64,000 nt of DNA from Cryptomeria japonica (taxonomy: Eukaryota > Streptophyta > Pinopsida > Cupressales > Cupressaceae), in assembly GCF_030272615.1 (NCBI RefSeq), contig NC_081415.1, positions 623,843,740 to 623,907,739 on the forward strand, given 5' to 3'. The notes under the pieces were generated by a model. The model was not told where the DNA came from, made no database searches, and saw nothing but the letters and a program-made list of their open reading frames with translations. Positions 33,759-46,040 of the stretch are shown piece after piece. Both the position numbers and the translations under genes were made by a program. Every line of letters begins with the position of its first letter. The first letter of the stretch is position 1.

Positions 33759-36730
33759 AGTTACCTATTTTCACTACAAGCTCAATATGCCTCAGAAGGA
33801 GAAACAAGTACTAAGTACGAAAAGAATACATGTTTTTGTCTAACTTGTTTTCTTCATGTGTAGACACAGGGAAAGTAACATTTTGTTTACTTAATTATAG
33901 CATGTGGGGTAAAATGTGGCTCCCATGAGGGTTGAGCCCAACATGCTGAGGGAGATGGGTGTTTCTTTGCAGTTTTTTGAATTTTTGCCTTATTAGCAAG
34001 ACCTACCGCGATGACTTGATAAGAAGTGTAGAGCGCAGAATGTTGTCATCGACTATCCAAAGGAGCTATCTTAGGTTATCCCGATTAGCCGATGGAAGGG
34101 CTCAGGCATATTCCATTTATCCCACATTGGTCGCAGCGAGGAGCATTTCAATATTTAAAGGCAAAGTCCCACACATATTAAGTGTCAAAGCTTATTGGCT
34201 TTTGAAAACGAGTAGCTCAGCATTGGTGGGCCCTCTGTGTGCGCGCGTGTCTCAAAGCGGCCAAATTTTGCAGTAAAAGGGCAAATTAATAGGCGAGCAG
34301 GTTGCAAAGGATCTGACGGCCATTGCTATAACGCTATGTGAAAGTGATCGACTATTAATCTCTATGACTTAGCGATTGGTGAGGTAGCGTCCACATGGAA
34401 GTTGAGTTGGTCACTGGGTGGATCATGTGGAAAAACATATGCTGACACTGTGGCATAAGAGAGAGTCGCTTAGAGAGACTAAAGAATGAGTAGATTCAGG
34501 TAGATCAACGGTGATCAAGAAAGATTTAACGACTGTCACTATGTCGCGATGGGAAGATAATCGCCAAATACTCCTCGCGACTTGGTGATAAAGAACGTGT
34601 CAAAAAGGGAAAGTTAAAGCTCGAGCAGATCACTAAGATCCAATGGCAGATCAAGGAAGATTAGATGGTGGAGTGACACTGTGGGGCTATCCATGACTAT
34701 CGTTGTACCATGGTTGTGAAGTGCCTAGAACGAATACCCTCGTGAGAGGTCAAAGGTCAGGTGGTGTCGAGATGGACTCCGAGCGTATCACACGGTGACA
34801 CGTGGTGACATGCCTTGCGACACGTGGCATGTCATCAAAGTTTGTGTCGAATAAACCTTGGTTGTGATAGATCTCTAAATGGTTTCACCGAATGCATCAG
34901 TTTCATCGAAATAATAGGTATCGATGAAATTGCAGTTTTGATGAGACATGAAAACTATTCGCTGAGGGAGGTAGTTTGGCCGAAAGACTGATGCTGAAAA
35001 AAACAAAGTAAAATGGTGGGTCTGGTGGTGCTGAGGTGGCGGATGAGGCCGTGCTCAGGTGGATCAGTTGGCAAACTAGAGATTGACATGTGGCATGGAT
35101 AGGCGAAGAGGTAAGGGTCGAGCAGATCAAGAAAGATCTAAGGGATATCGTTATACCTCTATAGAAAGAAGCTCACTAGTTATCATATCGATGTGGCGAT
35201 AAAGCACATGCAAAAAAAAGAGACCCGCTTAGAAAGGTTAAAGATCGAGTAGTTTGAAGATAGATCAACGATCGTCGTTGTACCACATGATGAAGATGCT
35301 CACTGGTTATCTCATGCAACTTGACGACTGGTGAGGTGGCAGTTGAGGTAGTCATCTAGGTGGGCTTAGAACAAATGAGGATGCACCATGTGGTAGAGAG
35401 AAGATGAAGAACTAAGGTAGACCAAGTCGAGATGGTAGTCTAGATGGCAGACAAAGTGGACCCATGAGCAAATCAGAGGTTGACACGTGGCAAAAGTCTA
35501 TAGACGAGTGGATGTCTATATTTTTAAAGTCAACTTTGAACTTGAACTTTGAACCGGTTCAAAGTGGTTCAATGGTTGAAAGTTCATTATTGTCTCTCAT
35601 TCCTGTGGGCCGAAGATGAAGAGAGCAACAGAAGAGATAAAAGAAAAAAAACAGAGTGGTTAAAAGCCGAACAGGTTCCTGAAGGTCCAAGGGTTGTTGC
35701 TATACCGCAATGAAAAGGTGCATAAAGGTTAATCCTTGCGACATAGAGACAAGCCGTCAGTAGTCCTGACGGTTAATGCAGGAAGCTAAATCAAATGGTC
35801 AGGTAATCGATAGCATTTAGGTGAACTCAATGCAAAATGACGTGAAGTTCTGTATAGTTTAACTACATTTTTTTTAGTTTTGGAAGAGTTTCTCTCTTAG
35901 TTAAGCCCCCTGATTTTGAGGAAAAGATTAGAATTGATGACAACCGATCCATCTTGGAGCCAAAAATTCTATCTTTGAATTTTTTGTGAGCTTTTTGTAT
36001 AAGTGATTGTTTTTCACTCTTTTTTTGGGGGCAGGGGAGTTCTGGAGTTGGTACTTGTTCATTAGTAGAGATCTTTGCTCTTGTAACTCATTTTTTTAAT
36101 GAATATTTTCATATTTTCAAGAGCATTATTCAGACTTTGTAATGAGAAATACTCCTTGTTTTCAATAAACAACTGAATCCTTCTCTTATTTTCCGTGTTC
36201 TAAATGTTGTTGTGAATACTTTTGGATGAATTAGTTGTGATTATTATCAAATAATTCTTCATTTCATCTCTATTCCTTTAATGTTCAATGCATGGTTAAG
36301 CATAATATAGTGCAAATCAGTGTCTGAGTTATACTTTTTGGTAAATGAAGTTGTGGGAACTATCTTTGTTCTCATTCACAAAAATATTAGAAAGACTGAA
36401 CCTTTCACATGAGCTGTTTATGCGAAGTACGCAATCTGGAGTTGTGAGTGTTTTAGTTTTCTTTATTGGATTCTTGTGAGTTCCTTATCATTGCAAGTCA
36501 TTTTCAATCATTGGTGGATTGCCTAGAAGTAGCTAATTTTCAGTCTTATGCATATCCTTCTTCCCTTTTCTCATATTTTCAAGTCGGTATTAGGTGATCA
36601 AATAGGAAGCCGACCTATAATCAAGAGGTCTTCTCTCATAATAGGATACCCACAACCTGAGAGTAGTCCAATGTGTCACTAGATTGCAAGAATTTCAAGC
36701 TTGCATCGGGTGCAAATCCATGTGACAACA
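33759..36730 (+). repeat. Right LTR of the large element (2972 bp)
   Basis: Partner of 20471-23461. It shows the same module array (for example near 34305, 34525, 34690, 35130, 35250 and 35690) and ends GTGACAACA before ATTAC. Confidence 0.88.
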
Positions 36731-36735
36731 ATTAC
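36731..36735. repeat. Target-site duplication ATTAC, right copy
   Basis: Pairs with 20466-20470. Confidence 0.75.
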
Positions 36736-37410
36736 TTTAGTTGAAATTCTTAAAAAAAATTACAGTTGTCACGGCCCTAGACTAGGATATGTTTAATTTT
36801 AGTAGATCTTTTTAGTTAAATTTTTTTTGTGCTCTTACCTTGCCTCGATTTACTCTTCTATATGTTGGTATGAATTAGCCGAATTGACTCGTGAGTAATA
36901 TGATCTTTTGTGGGTAATCTTTGGTGCATTCTCACAATGGAAAGTTAATGTAATTGTCTATACTTAGATAAACCAGGGGAATTTATCAAGTATGGCTATG
37001 GTTTTCTTTACTTTATGTTTGATACTTGTCTAGTATTATGCTAGAAGAGTGTGTAGGTGTTCTGGTTTTGCAGGATTCAGGTGGAGGTTCCAACATGTTG
37101 TATTCAGAACCGCCTTATACCACCATTATTAGAATATGGCATTGTTGCAGTCAATTTCTGCAAACATCTTCGTTGGAATTTGTATGATAGTTGTGACATG
37201 GATTATTAAGTGTATTGGTTTGGAATGGCAATTGGCCACTTTTTGTTGTTCTGATTATTTCCATGAAATTTATTTTCTTGGGCAAGACCAGAGGTTTTCT
37301 TAGCTGGATTCTTTCCTACTGGTGCCCACACTGAATCGGGTTGTAAAATTTATGTAATTTCATTTAATTAATAAAATTATTTCGCCATAGGCCAATTATT
37401 TATCAAAAAA
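36736..37410 (+). mobile_element. 3' end of LINE-B with poly(A)-like tail
   Basis: A T-rich, non-coding stretch ending ...TTGTAAAATTTATG, TTCATTTAATTAATAAAATT and TTATTTATC(A)8, which is the usual form of a plant LINE 3' terminus. It is followed by the right copy of the LINE-B target duplication and then by LINE-A2 sequence. No ORF was found. Confidence 0.65.
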
Positions 37411-37430
37411 AATAAAAAGGCTACAGAGCT
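37411..37430. repeat. Target-site duplication of LINE-B, right copy
   Basis: AATAAAAAGGCTACAGAGCT, matching 1932-1950 with one additional A, after the LINE tail. Confidence 0.75.
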
Positions 37431-37452
37431 CTATCATACGCCTTAAGAATTC
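37431..37452 (-). mobile_element. LINE-A2 RT fragment, right half (motif A)
   Basis: On the minus strand these bases plus the repeat read ILKAYDRAL, RT motif A of a LINE. The frame continues into PFIMVVLQKF at the left copy (1931 downward). Only about 20 bp are preserved before Copia-5 sequence begins. Confidence 0.65.
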
Positions 37453-38934
37453 CTAATTTTTGGGTATTTAAGAAGAAGTTGGTGTAGATAGTCACTTAGA
37501 GTGGTACAAGGCCGAACTAGTGGCCAAGGGGATTTCCCAAAGAGAGGGAGTTGATTTTGGTGAAATATTCTCTTGTATTTCTAATATAACTTCTATTAGA
37601 CTCCAATTATTGATTTTTTCTTCTTGTAATTTTGAGATCAAACAAATGGATGTTAACATTGATTTTTTGCATGGTGATCTTGGAGAAAAGATGTATATGC
37701 AACAACTTGATTATTTAGTTGTGAAAAGAAAATAAAACTTGTTTTTGTAGGCTAAAACGGTCATTGTATGGTTTGAAACAATCACCCAAGATATGGTACC
37801 ATAAGTTTAATGAATTTGCATTAAGGTTGGCTTATGATAGAAGTGAGGAGGATCACTTTGTTTATATCAATATTATTGATGATTAGATATTGATTATTTT
37901 CTCATATGTTGATGACATGTTATTTATTGAAAACAACAAGTTGATGAATAGGGAGCTCAAAAATCAACTTTGTGGAATGTTTGATATGAAGTACTTGGGG
38001 GTTGCTACATATATTATTTGCATGAAAATCAAATTCATAGAAAGCTTTGGTTAAGTTAGAGTAAGTATTTTGACATGATTTTGTATAGATTTAAAATGCA
38101 TGAGTTTAAACTAGTAAGTATTCCATTTTGGTCGGTACTAAGATGAGTTTAGACATGTGCCCTAAATTTTGATTGTTATTGAAGATATGTCTAATATTTC
38201 TTATTATAGTCCCATTGGTATTTTAATGTATTCAATAATTTGTACTGGATTAGATATAGGCCAAGTAGTGAGACTTCTAAAGAAGTTTATGTTTAACACA
38301 TGTAAAGAGAATTGGAGTTTTGTTAAAATGGTATCAAAGTAATTATGAGGTGCATATGATTATTGTTTGATTTATCATGGTACTGGTGATGTGGATAACT
38401 CATTGGACATATAGGGTTTTTTTGATGGAGATTAGGTAGATAAGTTGGATAGTTGAAGGTCCAGTGGTGGCTAGATGTGTTTACTTTGTTTGGAGGTGTA
38501 GTGAGTTGGATGATTGAAACACAAGCTACATTTATATTATCCATCATTAAAGATAGTATATGGCTGCTACACATGTCTCCAAGGAGGTATTTTGGTTACA
38601 AAGACATGGTAAAGGTATTGGTTTTGTTTGCAAAACAAAGAGGATTAGATGTGACAATCATAGTGCCATATGTTTGGCCAAAAATCCTATGTATCATGCT
38701 CATACTAAACATGTATATGTTTAGTATCACTTTGTGTGAAATATTGTTGAGAGTGGATACATTTGATTGAAAAATTTGACACTTTGGATCATGTTGTAGA
38801 CTCTCTTATGAAGGTAGTGACAATGGATAAGCTCTCTTGGTGTAGGATGGCCATGGAAGTTGATCATTGCACTTGATTTGTATTATGTATCCCTATTTGA
38901 AATAATTTACAATGTATGTTTTCAAGTGGGAGAA
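37453..38934 (+). pseudogene. Copia-5 RT-RNase H relic
   Basis: Heavily decayed copia pol from a different lineage from Copia-1/2. The pieces in order are: WVFKKK (37465); EWYKAELVAKGISQREGVDF (about 37500); EIKQMDVNIDFLHGDLGEKM (about 37640); SLYGLKQSPKIWYHKF (about 37765); the catalytic SYVDDMLF (about 37905); LCGMFDMKYLG (about 37970); SYYSPIGILMYS (about 38200). The RNase H part at 38453-38770 is recognisable by VFTLFGGVVSWM. Many stops are present and the 5' half (gag to integrase) is missing. It abuts the LINE-A2 fragment on the left and its own 3' LTR on the right. Confidence 0.8.
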
Positions 38935-39705
38935 TGTGAGGATTTAGGTGGCATCAACCTTGTAAATCATTTAATTTATTATTTTACTAATGTCATATGT
39001 AATTTACCTAAAATAGGTTAAACCATTTGACCAACAATGGTAAAAGAGACCAGGTCCTTTAATTTACTATTTTCCTAATTTCATATGTGACTTACCTATA
39101 AGATGTTAAACCGTTTAAATAATGGTAGTGAAAGAGACCATGTAAAAGAAAAGTTATAGTTATTGTTTCTTTTGGGAAAAAGACAAAAAAGCTAGGCATC
39201 CTATTTGAAATCCTATATTTGGAGGTTATGACAAATGTCACAATTTTAATAGGATCTATGAAAACTATGACAATTTTCATAAGATTCTACAAGAATTATG
39301 ACAAGATATACATATGATAATATTTATGTCAAAATCCTTCCACAAGTTCCCAAGCATGCAAGATGCTTTACAAAAAATGTAAGATTATCTCTAAGTTCTT
39401 ATTTTGGGTCAATTTGATTGATTTAAAAGAGGCAGGCATGAGTTTTTCTAAGTAGTTTTGTTTCCTATTGTTTGGTGGCACCTCAATAAAATTCATACTC
39501 ACAATCTTATATAAATTGGGACCTTAAGATAGAGTTATTCATTCCAACTTGTTCAGTTTGTAGGATAATGCAATGTTACCAAATTTTAAATACGTTTATA
39601 GAGAAGTTTGTTATTGTTGTAATCCTCATTTGATTATTAATATACTTGCCTCTCTTTCTAGTGTTTCATGTGTTGTGGTTTTCTTCTTCTTGTTTTAATT
39701 CTACA
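38935..39705 (+). repeat. Copia-5 3' LTR (solo partner of the relic)
   Basis: Starts TGTGAGGATTTAGG right after the polypurine-like CAAGTGGGAGAA, has a TATA-like CTTATATAAATT at about 39507, and ends near TTCTACA at 39705. The right boundary is inferred. It contains an 88 bp tandem duplication (38967-39054 and 39055-39142). Confidence 0.6.
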
Positions 39706-40223
39706 ATCACTTTTTTAAGGGTTGATCTTTAGTTTAAATTTGCGTTAACTTTCAGTTTAAGTTCTATTTGCAAGAATTCTTCACCTTGTCTTACAACTAA
39801 GGGTATGGTCCTTTAAATCAGACCTTTCATTCTCTTTCCTCAAGTCTTCCTAACCTTTTTAAAGAATATATTCCATTCCTTTCTCACGAGCATCACTACA
39901 ATTCTTTTATTTTTCCTATTGTTTTCACCATATCACTGATCTTATTAGATTCATCCTAATCTCTATCTAGCACTTTATCCACATTTTTCCCTAGCTATTG
40001 AGTTTAGTCCAATAAGAGATCATTCTACACTAAAATTTCAACTTGGTTAAAAATATATATCACTAAGTATATTTAAACTTCAAAACAATTTTTTTTTTTT
40101 CTTTGGCTAGGCACCATTATACTTTTAGCCACTAATTTTCCCTTGAACGAGTTTTCTTAAAGGACCAAATATATTATATATCTAACAGAAATCTCTTTTA
40201 TTTTTGTACTAAATGGTTTGGTT
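39706..40223. other. Non-coding stretch
   Basis: AT-rich with C/T-rich patches. I see no gene, RNA or recognised repeat here; it could be the lost 3' continuation of the minus-strand LINE ORF1 on its right. Confidence 0.5.
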
Positions 40224-41050
40224 TTACAAGAAAAATATTAGTTTTAGATATATACTAAAAGATAAAACCATGTTATCAAGCACATTAACACAAATCCTTG
40301 CAAACACTAGTCTAGAATTTTGTTGCGTAACTTTATCAACAATAAGAAGGTGGCCAAATGAATTAGACATACCATAGAAAATATTGAAATTGTAAAACTC
40401 TAAAGGAAGTTTGAGAAGGTAGATCCGATCTAGAGCCCTAGAACCAAGATTAGCCAATGGGTCAAACCCTAGCTTCCATTTACATAAGGAGATGAATTTA
40501 TTAAAATATTTATTAAATGCCTAAGGGGCCCTAGTGAGAATATTGACATATTTTCATAAACTAAAAATATAAAAAGGAACAAGCCATTAGCTATTGCATT
40601 GATATTGACACTTCCCTTGAGCTTCTAAACAACATCTGGCCATTACCTAACTTGATCAATGCTGGTATGAGAGGCAATAATATTACCATCAAGGGAGAGT
40701 TGTTGCCCAAAAAATTATTCATCCATTGGATCATTAGGAACCACAACTTCTAGTCCTCCCATTGTCCATGAAACTTTTAAACAATATTAAACCATATATT
40801 TCACCATGCTTGGAAATATTACACCCACAAACTTATCCATGTAGGATAAAGGGTCCTCCTCAAGTAAGAGTGAGTCAATACCATATGGAGGGAATATAGG
40901 AGCCTTTTTTGAATCTCAACCATTAACCACCAAAGAAGATGATAGTTTTTTCATCCTCACACCTTGCTTAGCTACCACAAAAATAACCACATTGGATAGG
41001 GGAGCCTTTGAGCCTCCCCCACCTTATTGTTTCATGAACCAAAACCATAG
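40224..41050 (-). pseudogene. LINE ORF1 (DUF4283-like) remnant
   Basis: A minus-strand relic. The best piece (40224-40457) reads ALDRIYLLKLPLEFYNFNIF, then YGMSNSFGHLLIVDKVT and RLVFARICVNVLD. This follows the DUF4283 C-terminal pattern of plant LINE ORF1 (WV-LP-LPLEYW, the IGN-LG-hydrophobic-D block, then ARICVE-D). Upstream on the minus strand (40460-41050) only scattered ORF1-like fragments survive, with many stops (SMVKYMV, FGQQLSLDGNIIA). No endonuclease or RT follows on the left, so the element is truncated on its 3' side. Confidence 0.6.
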
Positions 41051-44000
41051 ATGAGTTCAACCAATCTATAAATTACAAAGCATGCATTTATTTAGTTTCA
41101 TTGAAAAAATGCAAGGTGTTAAAAAAAAATTGTTATAGGGTTTTCTGGTGGTTTATGATGTTAGATTTGTTCCTAATTTAGATATTTGATGATAGTTAAG
41201 CTGTGAAATTAAAGATAAAGATTTAAGGTGGAATTGGGCCCAAATAGGCTTAAAATGATTTAGGAAAAATAACACTAGATTAGGTGTCAAATAGTGTGTG
41301 AAATTTTAAAAGGATACAATCTACTAAGCTACACTTTCTTATCATGGCCAACATCATCATAGTTTTCCATATCATCATTCATCAATTTATACATCTCTTG
41401 GTATATCAATGATTCATGCACTTGACACATCATCACCCTTTTCCTTATACCCCACTGCATAATGTCAAATATATAAGAAATATAAGCTGGTCATCATGCT
41501 TTCAACATATATTGGCATTAAATTCATCTTGCACCCATTCACCTTAATACAATCATCCTCATCACCACTTCTATATTTATTCTTATCATTATAATAATAT
41601 TTTTCAACACCATTTCATCTTGTGACCATCCCAATCTTCACATCTCCAACTATTTCCACTCGTCTAGATCTCATCCTCCTCTTTGTAGACCTTTGTCTCC
41701 TTTAAAGTGACTACTTGGTTTCTATTTAACAACCTATTCTATCAAGGGCACGTCCCTAACCCATTTCCTAACTCTCTTTTGTCTAAAAATCTAGGGAATC
41801 CTACCACTAGTTATATTCCTTTCAAAAAATCTATACTATATTCCTCTTTAAAATCATATTACTTCTTCCACTCATAATTTCATCTTAAAGAGAGAAAAAT
41901 TATAAATACCTAAAGTAAGATCTTAACATTTAATCTATAGAAAATTCCCTTCACAACACCACCTCCTAAATTAATTAAATATTTTTTTATTTATTTAATT
42001 AACTTTCATTATTTTCCTAATGATGTTAATAAAATATTTTTGAATATTTAATTTATAAACTGATTCTTCATCTAGCAATAATTTATTTTTCTTGTTATAC
42101 ACTCTCTCATCGTGATAATGGATCACGAAGTGTGATCTGAAATATTGATGCAAAAACTCTTGCACAATCAAAGCTATAATAGTCTATTCATTTCAACAAT
42201 ATTTTCAATAATTTCCTAATGTTAAACTTAAACAAATTAATTAAAAAATTATTTTCTTAAGTTCGTCATTTTCATTCCTAACAAATTAGACATATAGTCA
42301 ATTATTTAGTTCCTATTTTTCACTCAAATCATTAGGTGACTAAAAATAATTAGTTCGCCAGTCAATCTCTTATAGAATCTAAATCATGACTAGTTAAGTA
42401 AATCTACCAAATGGTACAAGATTGCATATGGTTCAATGTCAATTATAGTGCTCTAGAAAAGAGTTTTTGAATTTTAAACCTTAGTTTTCTAAAAAACACC
42501 TATCTTTTAATCTTCTTTAGTGAACTTATTGCAAAGCACCATTAGATTCTTCTTATGATTTTAAACCTTGTGATCAACAATATTCGTTGACCTGTTAGAT
42601 CAATCTCATAGATAAACCCTTCATCCTCCAAAACTATAAATAACTTATCTTGTTATGAATAAATAATTTATCTTAATATTGATGTAGAGGGCATGTGCAG
42701 GATCATGGTGGGTCAAATAGGCCCTTAAGTGGTAGTGAAAATCAGAAAAATAAAGTTAGGTGACTTACGTTTAGATGTGACACATATTTTTTTGTATTTT
42801 TTTGAAATAAATAATTAATTATGATTTTTTTACTACAACTTTTTAAAAACATAAAAAATTGTATGTTAGACCACCATAACTTAGTAAAAACTTTACGAAA
42901 TTCAATTTTTCTTTTTTTAATCCTATAGCATACAAAACATAGATTGTAGCACATGTTTCAAATTAAAAAAATGTGATACTCTTTGAAAGTTATAGATATT
43001 TTTCAATCAACCTATCAATTAGGACTATAGTTAGAATATCACCACATTTTTGCCCCTCATGATCCTATGTATTTTATATTAATCAAGACTATAGTACGAT
43101 ATTGACTTGAACACAAAATAAAACCATGAATTCTCATTAAGAGGTAAAATTTATGTCTTTTGTACATATCATATACACATGTATCGCACATAGATAAGTA
43201 TCCTAAGTATCCAAATCTTATCTTAATTTATTATGTCAATACATATATTTTTTATGTTTTCTTTATCACATTTATACTTACACATTGTTTACCATGCTTT
43301 GGCTCATTTTCTATACACATGTGATCTTGTTTACATTTTATCTATATATTTCTCTCTCTTAAAGTTGTGAGTACCATTTTTTGAACAAAACATTAGTGAA
43401 GAGTAGCACTACTATTTACACTTAAATTTTATATACAAATCACAAGTTGAATCATGATTTTTTATTTTACTTCTCTTGTTATTATCTTTTTTATTGACCT
43501 ATTTTTTAATATAATTCACATACACACAAAATCAGGAAAAATATTTTTTCCTTCATTTCACACCACCGTATGTGGATGTATTAATTGCATTTATATACAG
43601 TAAGTACATGGGCATGGGGTGAAAATTAGTGTTCAATATTTTCGGCAAAATATGATTTTTTTTTAGAAATTATATATATTTTTAACGCATTAATTTATTT
43701 TTTAAAAATATGATCCTATCAATTCAAGATTATATTTTGTACATCTCTTGTGATTCTTAAATTTGTGTTTTAAATATATAAAAATCATGTTGAAATTTCA
43801 ATTCAATTACGTTTACATGTTTAATAATAATATTTTACAAAATCATCATCAAAATAAAGATATTTATTTATATTTTTATCTAACAATGTCTTCATATTTT
43901 TCAATATAAATATAATTATATTAATCTTTTTTTATCAACTTATCCAAATTTAGAAAAAAAAATTCAATATGATTTTTGTATGTTTCACTACTTTCAAATT

Positions 44001-46040
44001 TCAAAAAATATATTCTTTATTAGTTTTGTGCATGTTATCAGATAAATTCAGTTAAGAATGTAATTTTTAGAATATACCCTCTTCAAAAATCACATAAAAA
44101 AAAATAATAAAACAAATTTACAATAAGTAAATCGTAGTAGTCAATCCTAGATATATGTTCACCAATCAAATTTAAAATATATCAAGTGTAGAAAATAATA
44201 GGTTCATTCACTGAAACACTATGCTCAATTTTTTTTCACTTAGAATTTGGCATTTCAAAATACTTATTCAAATATGGCTTTAGTTGATTTTAGTATAAAT
44301 AATTTATTATTTTTACCCTTTTTTTCTTCATTTCCAAGAACTTACCTATAGCACATGATTTCGACTTATTTTTAATCTTGTTGACTTAAAAGATAAAGCT
44401 AGAGTGGCTTAATTATAATTAGCAATTTTTCTTTCATTCATATATTAATGTATAAAAGGACATCAACCCTAGGATATGCAGGGGTTATTAAATCCGTCAA
44501 CCACCAGGACAACTCTTCTAAGCATATCTATTAAAAAATCAAACAATAGCCACCTCTCAATTTTTTTCTTGGTCACATCAACTACACTAACCCTTGTATC
44601 AACAAATAGTGAAACCCTAATTCTCTCACTAGGTCACTTTCACACTCTTTTAGATATTTCATTTACTTGCATCAAAGTCTTATAAGCTTAGCATGGTCGT
44701 AATTTCATCATAGTCTATTGCATTTATGATTTTTTCATATCTTCATTTTTTTCTAAAATTTTATTTAATCAGTAAGAAAGACTTGATTTCTAGGCTAAAC
44801 ATGAAATTCTAATCACTTCCTCCCCTATCATAATGTAGCTTTCCATGTTGTCTTTAAAACTTCAATCTTTTGTTTATAATTATGAGTAGTAATTAATCTT
44901 TGATATGCATGCTAATAATCTAAATACTATTGTCTAAAAACTATAAATATATAAAAAATAGTATTAATGAATAAATATAAACTATTCATAATGATTTTAC
45001 TCAAATTTCAATATAATCATGAAACATAAACATTTCAGTCTATTTATCTTAACTCTAATTTTGAATATTTAATAACAGCCACTCACCACAATCTTTTCAA
45101 TCTGTTCTCCCACAACTTCAAACTATACTTTGATTTTTATTACTTTATATTTATTTCAATCTATTTCTAAACACAACTCTTACAAATCTAAAATTATTTG
45201 TATTGTTGTTTTCTTTGTATTATTCAAATATATTATGTGATTCTCTATGAATACATACAAAAACATATAATACATGAATATCTAGATTGATTTGTATATA
45301 TATTTCAATGGAAGAAATCATTTCCAAACACACAAATTTTGTAGACGCATCCAATGGAGGGCAAGATATTTTCAGAATCGATTGGTGCTCCATTTACACT
45401 CATCTGATTCTCTATGAATGCATACAAAAGCATATAATACTTCAATATCTAGATTGATTTGTATATGTATTTCAATGGAAGAAATCGTTTCGAAACACAC
45501 AAATTTTGTAGACGCATCCAATGGAGGGCAAGATATTTTCAGAATCGGTTGGTGCTCCATGTCTACTTGAAAATTTTGAAGTACACTTGATCAGATAGAG
45601 TTATACTTCACATCTACGTTAAGCAAGAAAACAACATAATAAAAAATGAACAAATTTTATTGAATATAGGACCACCTATTTTGATTGTCGGTCAGTACAT
45701 GTTTAAATATTTTTCTGTGTGATATTATCTTTGACAGTGATTAGTTTTATACGTTAGACTGTGATCCAACCCCAACAAATACCAGACAAGGAAGGCCAGC
45801 CATGTGATAAAGGCAATAAAATTGAATATATGTCGCCACTTTTGTATACGCTGTTTAATTGTATATTGTATATGGAACCAAACAAGAAGTTGAAGAGCCC
45901 ACAACTGTGACCAAAAGTCTAATAAAAGTAAAATATTATGATGAAAGAGCAACTCTTTTGAAATCTCTCCCATGTTTAATTCTCTGTATTTACACTTATA
46001 ATCCTGAAGAAATATACCATAATTAGAAAACTACAAAGAG
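41051..46040. other. AT-rich intergenic DNA
   Basis: About 5 kb with no supported gene. Open frames are short and of low complexity; 42700-45200 is especially A/T-rich. The only clear structure is the 167 bp tandem duplication at 45239-45560. The phrase GATCACGAAGTGTGATCTGA (42121-42140) contains an imperfect palindrome (GATCAC...GTGATC) and may be part of an old LTR, but I could not prove it. Confidence 0.6.
45239..45560. repeat. 167 bp tandem duplication
   Basis: Two head-to-tail copies (45239-45405 and 45406-45560) starting GATTCTCTATGAAT and ending TTGGTGCTCCAT, nearly identical by eye (about ten differences). The pair lies about 0.5 kb downstream of the RING-H2 stop codon. Confidence 0.9.

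Larger units (their letters stand above)
20471..36730 (+). mobile_element. Large non-autonomous LTR retrotransposon (LARD-like), 3 kb LTRs
   Basis: Two long direct repeats (20471-23461 and 33759-36730) enclose a short internal region (23462-33758) that is only about 2.6 kb once Copia-2 is removed. The ends ...GTGACAACA and the 5 bp duplication ATTAC mark it as an LTR retrotransposon. A TTGGCACGCCCGGTGGGACC primer-site-like sequence follows the left LTR, and an A-rich tract precedes the right one. No protease, integrase, RT or RNase H is visible, so it must have moved with proteins from another element, which is the definition of a large retrotransposon derivative. By eye about 10% of sites differ over the first 200 bp of the LTRs, mostly transitions. 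The LTR start appears as TATTACC on the left and AGTTACC on the right; an ancestral TGTTACC would explain both. Confidence 0.85.
1951..37410 (+). mobile_element. LINE-B, full-length L1-type LINE, interrupted by later insertions
   Basis: A plus-strand non-LTR retrotransposon. Its coding part fills 1951-8109: DUF4283-like ORF1, then endonuclease, RT, zinc-finger (zf-RVT-like) region and RNase H. Its 3' end appears to be the T-rich, poly(A)-terminated sequence at 36736-37410. It is bounded by a 16-19 bp direct repeat (1932-1950 and 37411-37430) and sits inside LINE-A2, whose reading frame is restored when B is removed. The material between 8110 and 36735 is mostly younger insertions (Copia-1, the large LTR element with Copia-2), a microsatellite and an unassigned block. 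About 4-5 kb between 9141 and 20470 is more than a LINE 3' UTR should need, so a further unrecognised insertion is likely there. Confidence 0.65.
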
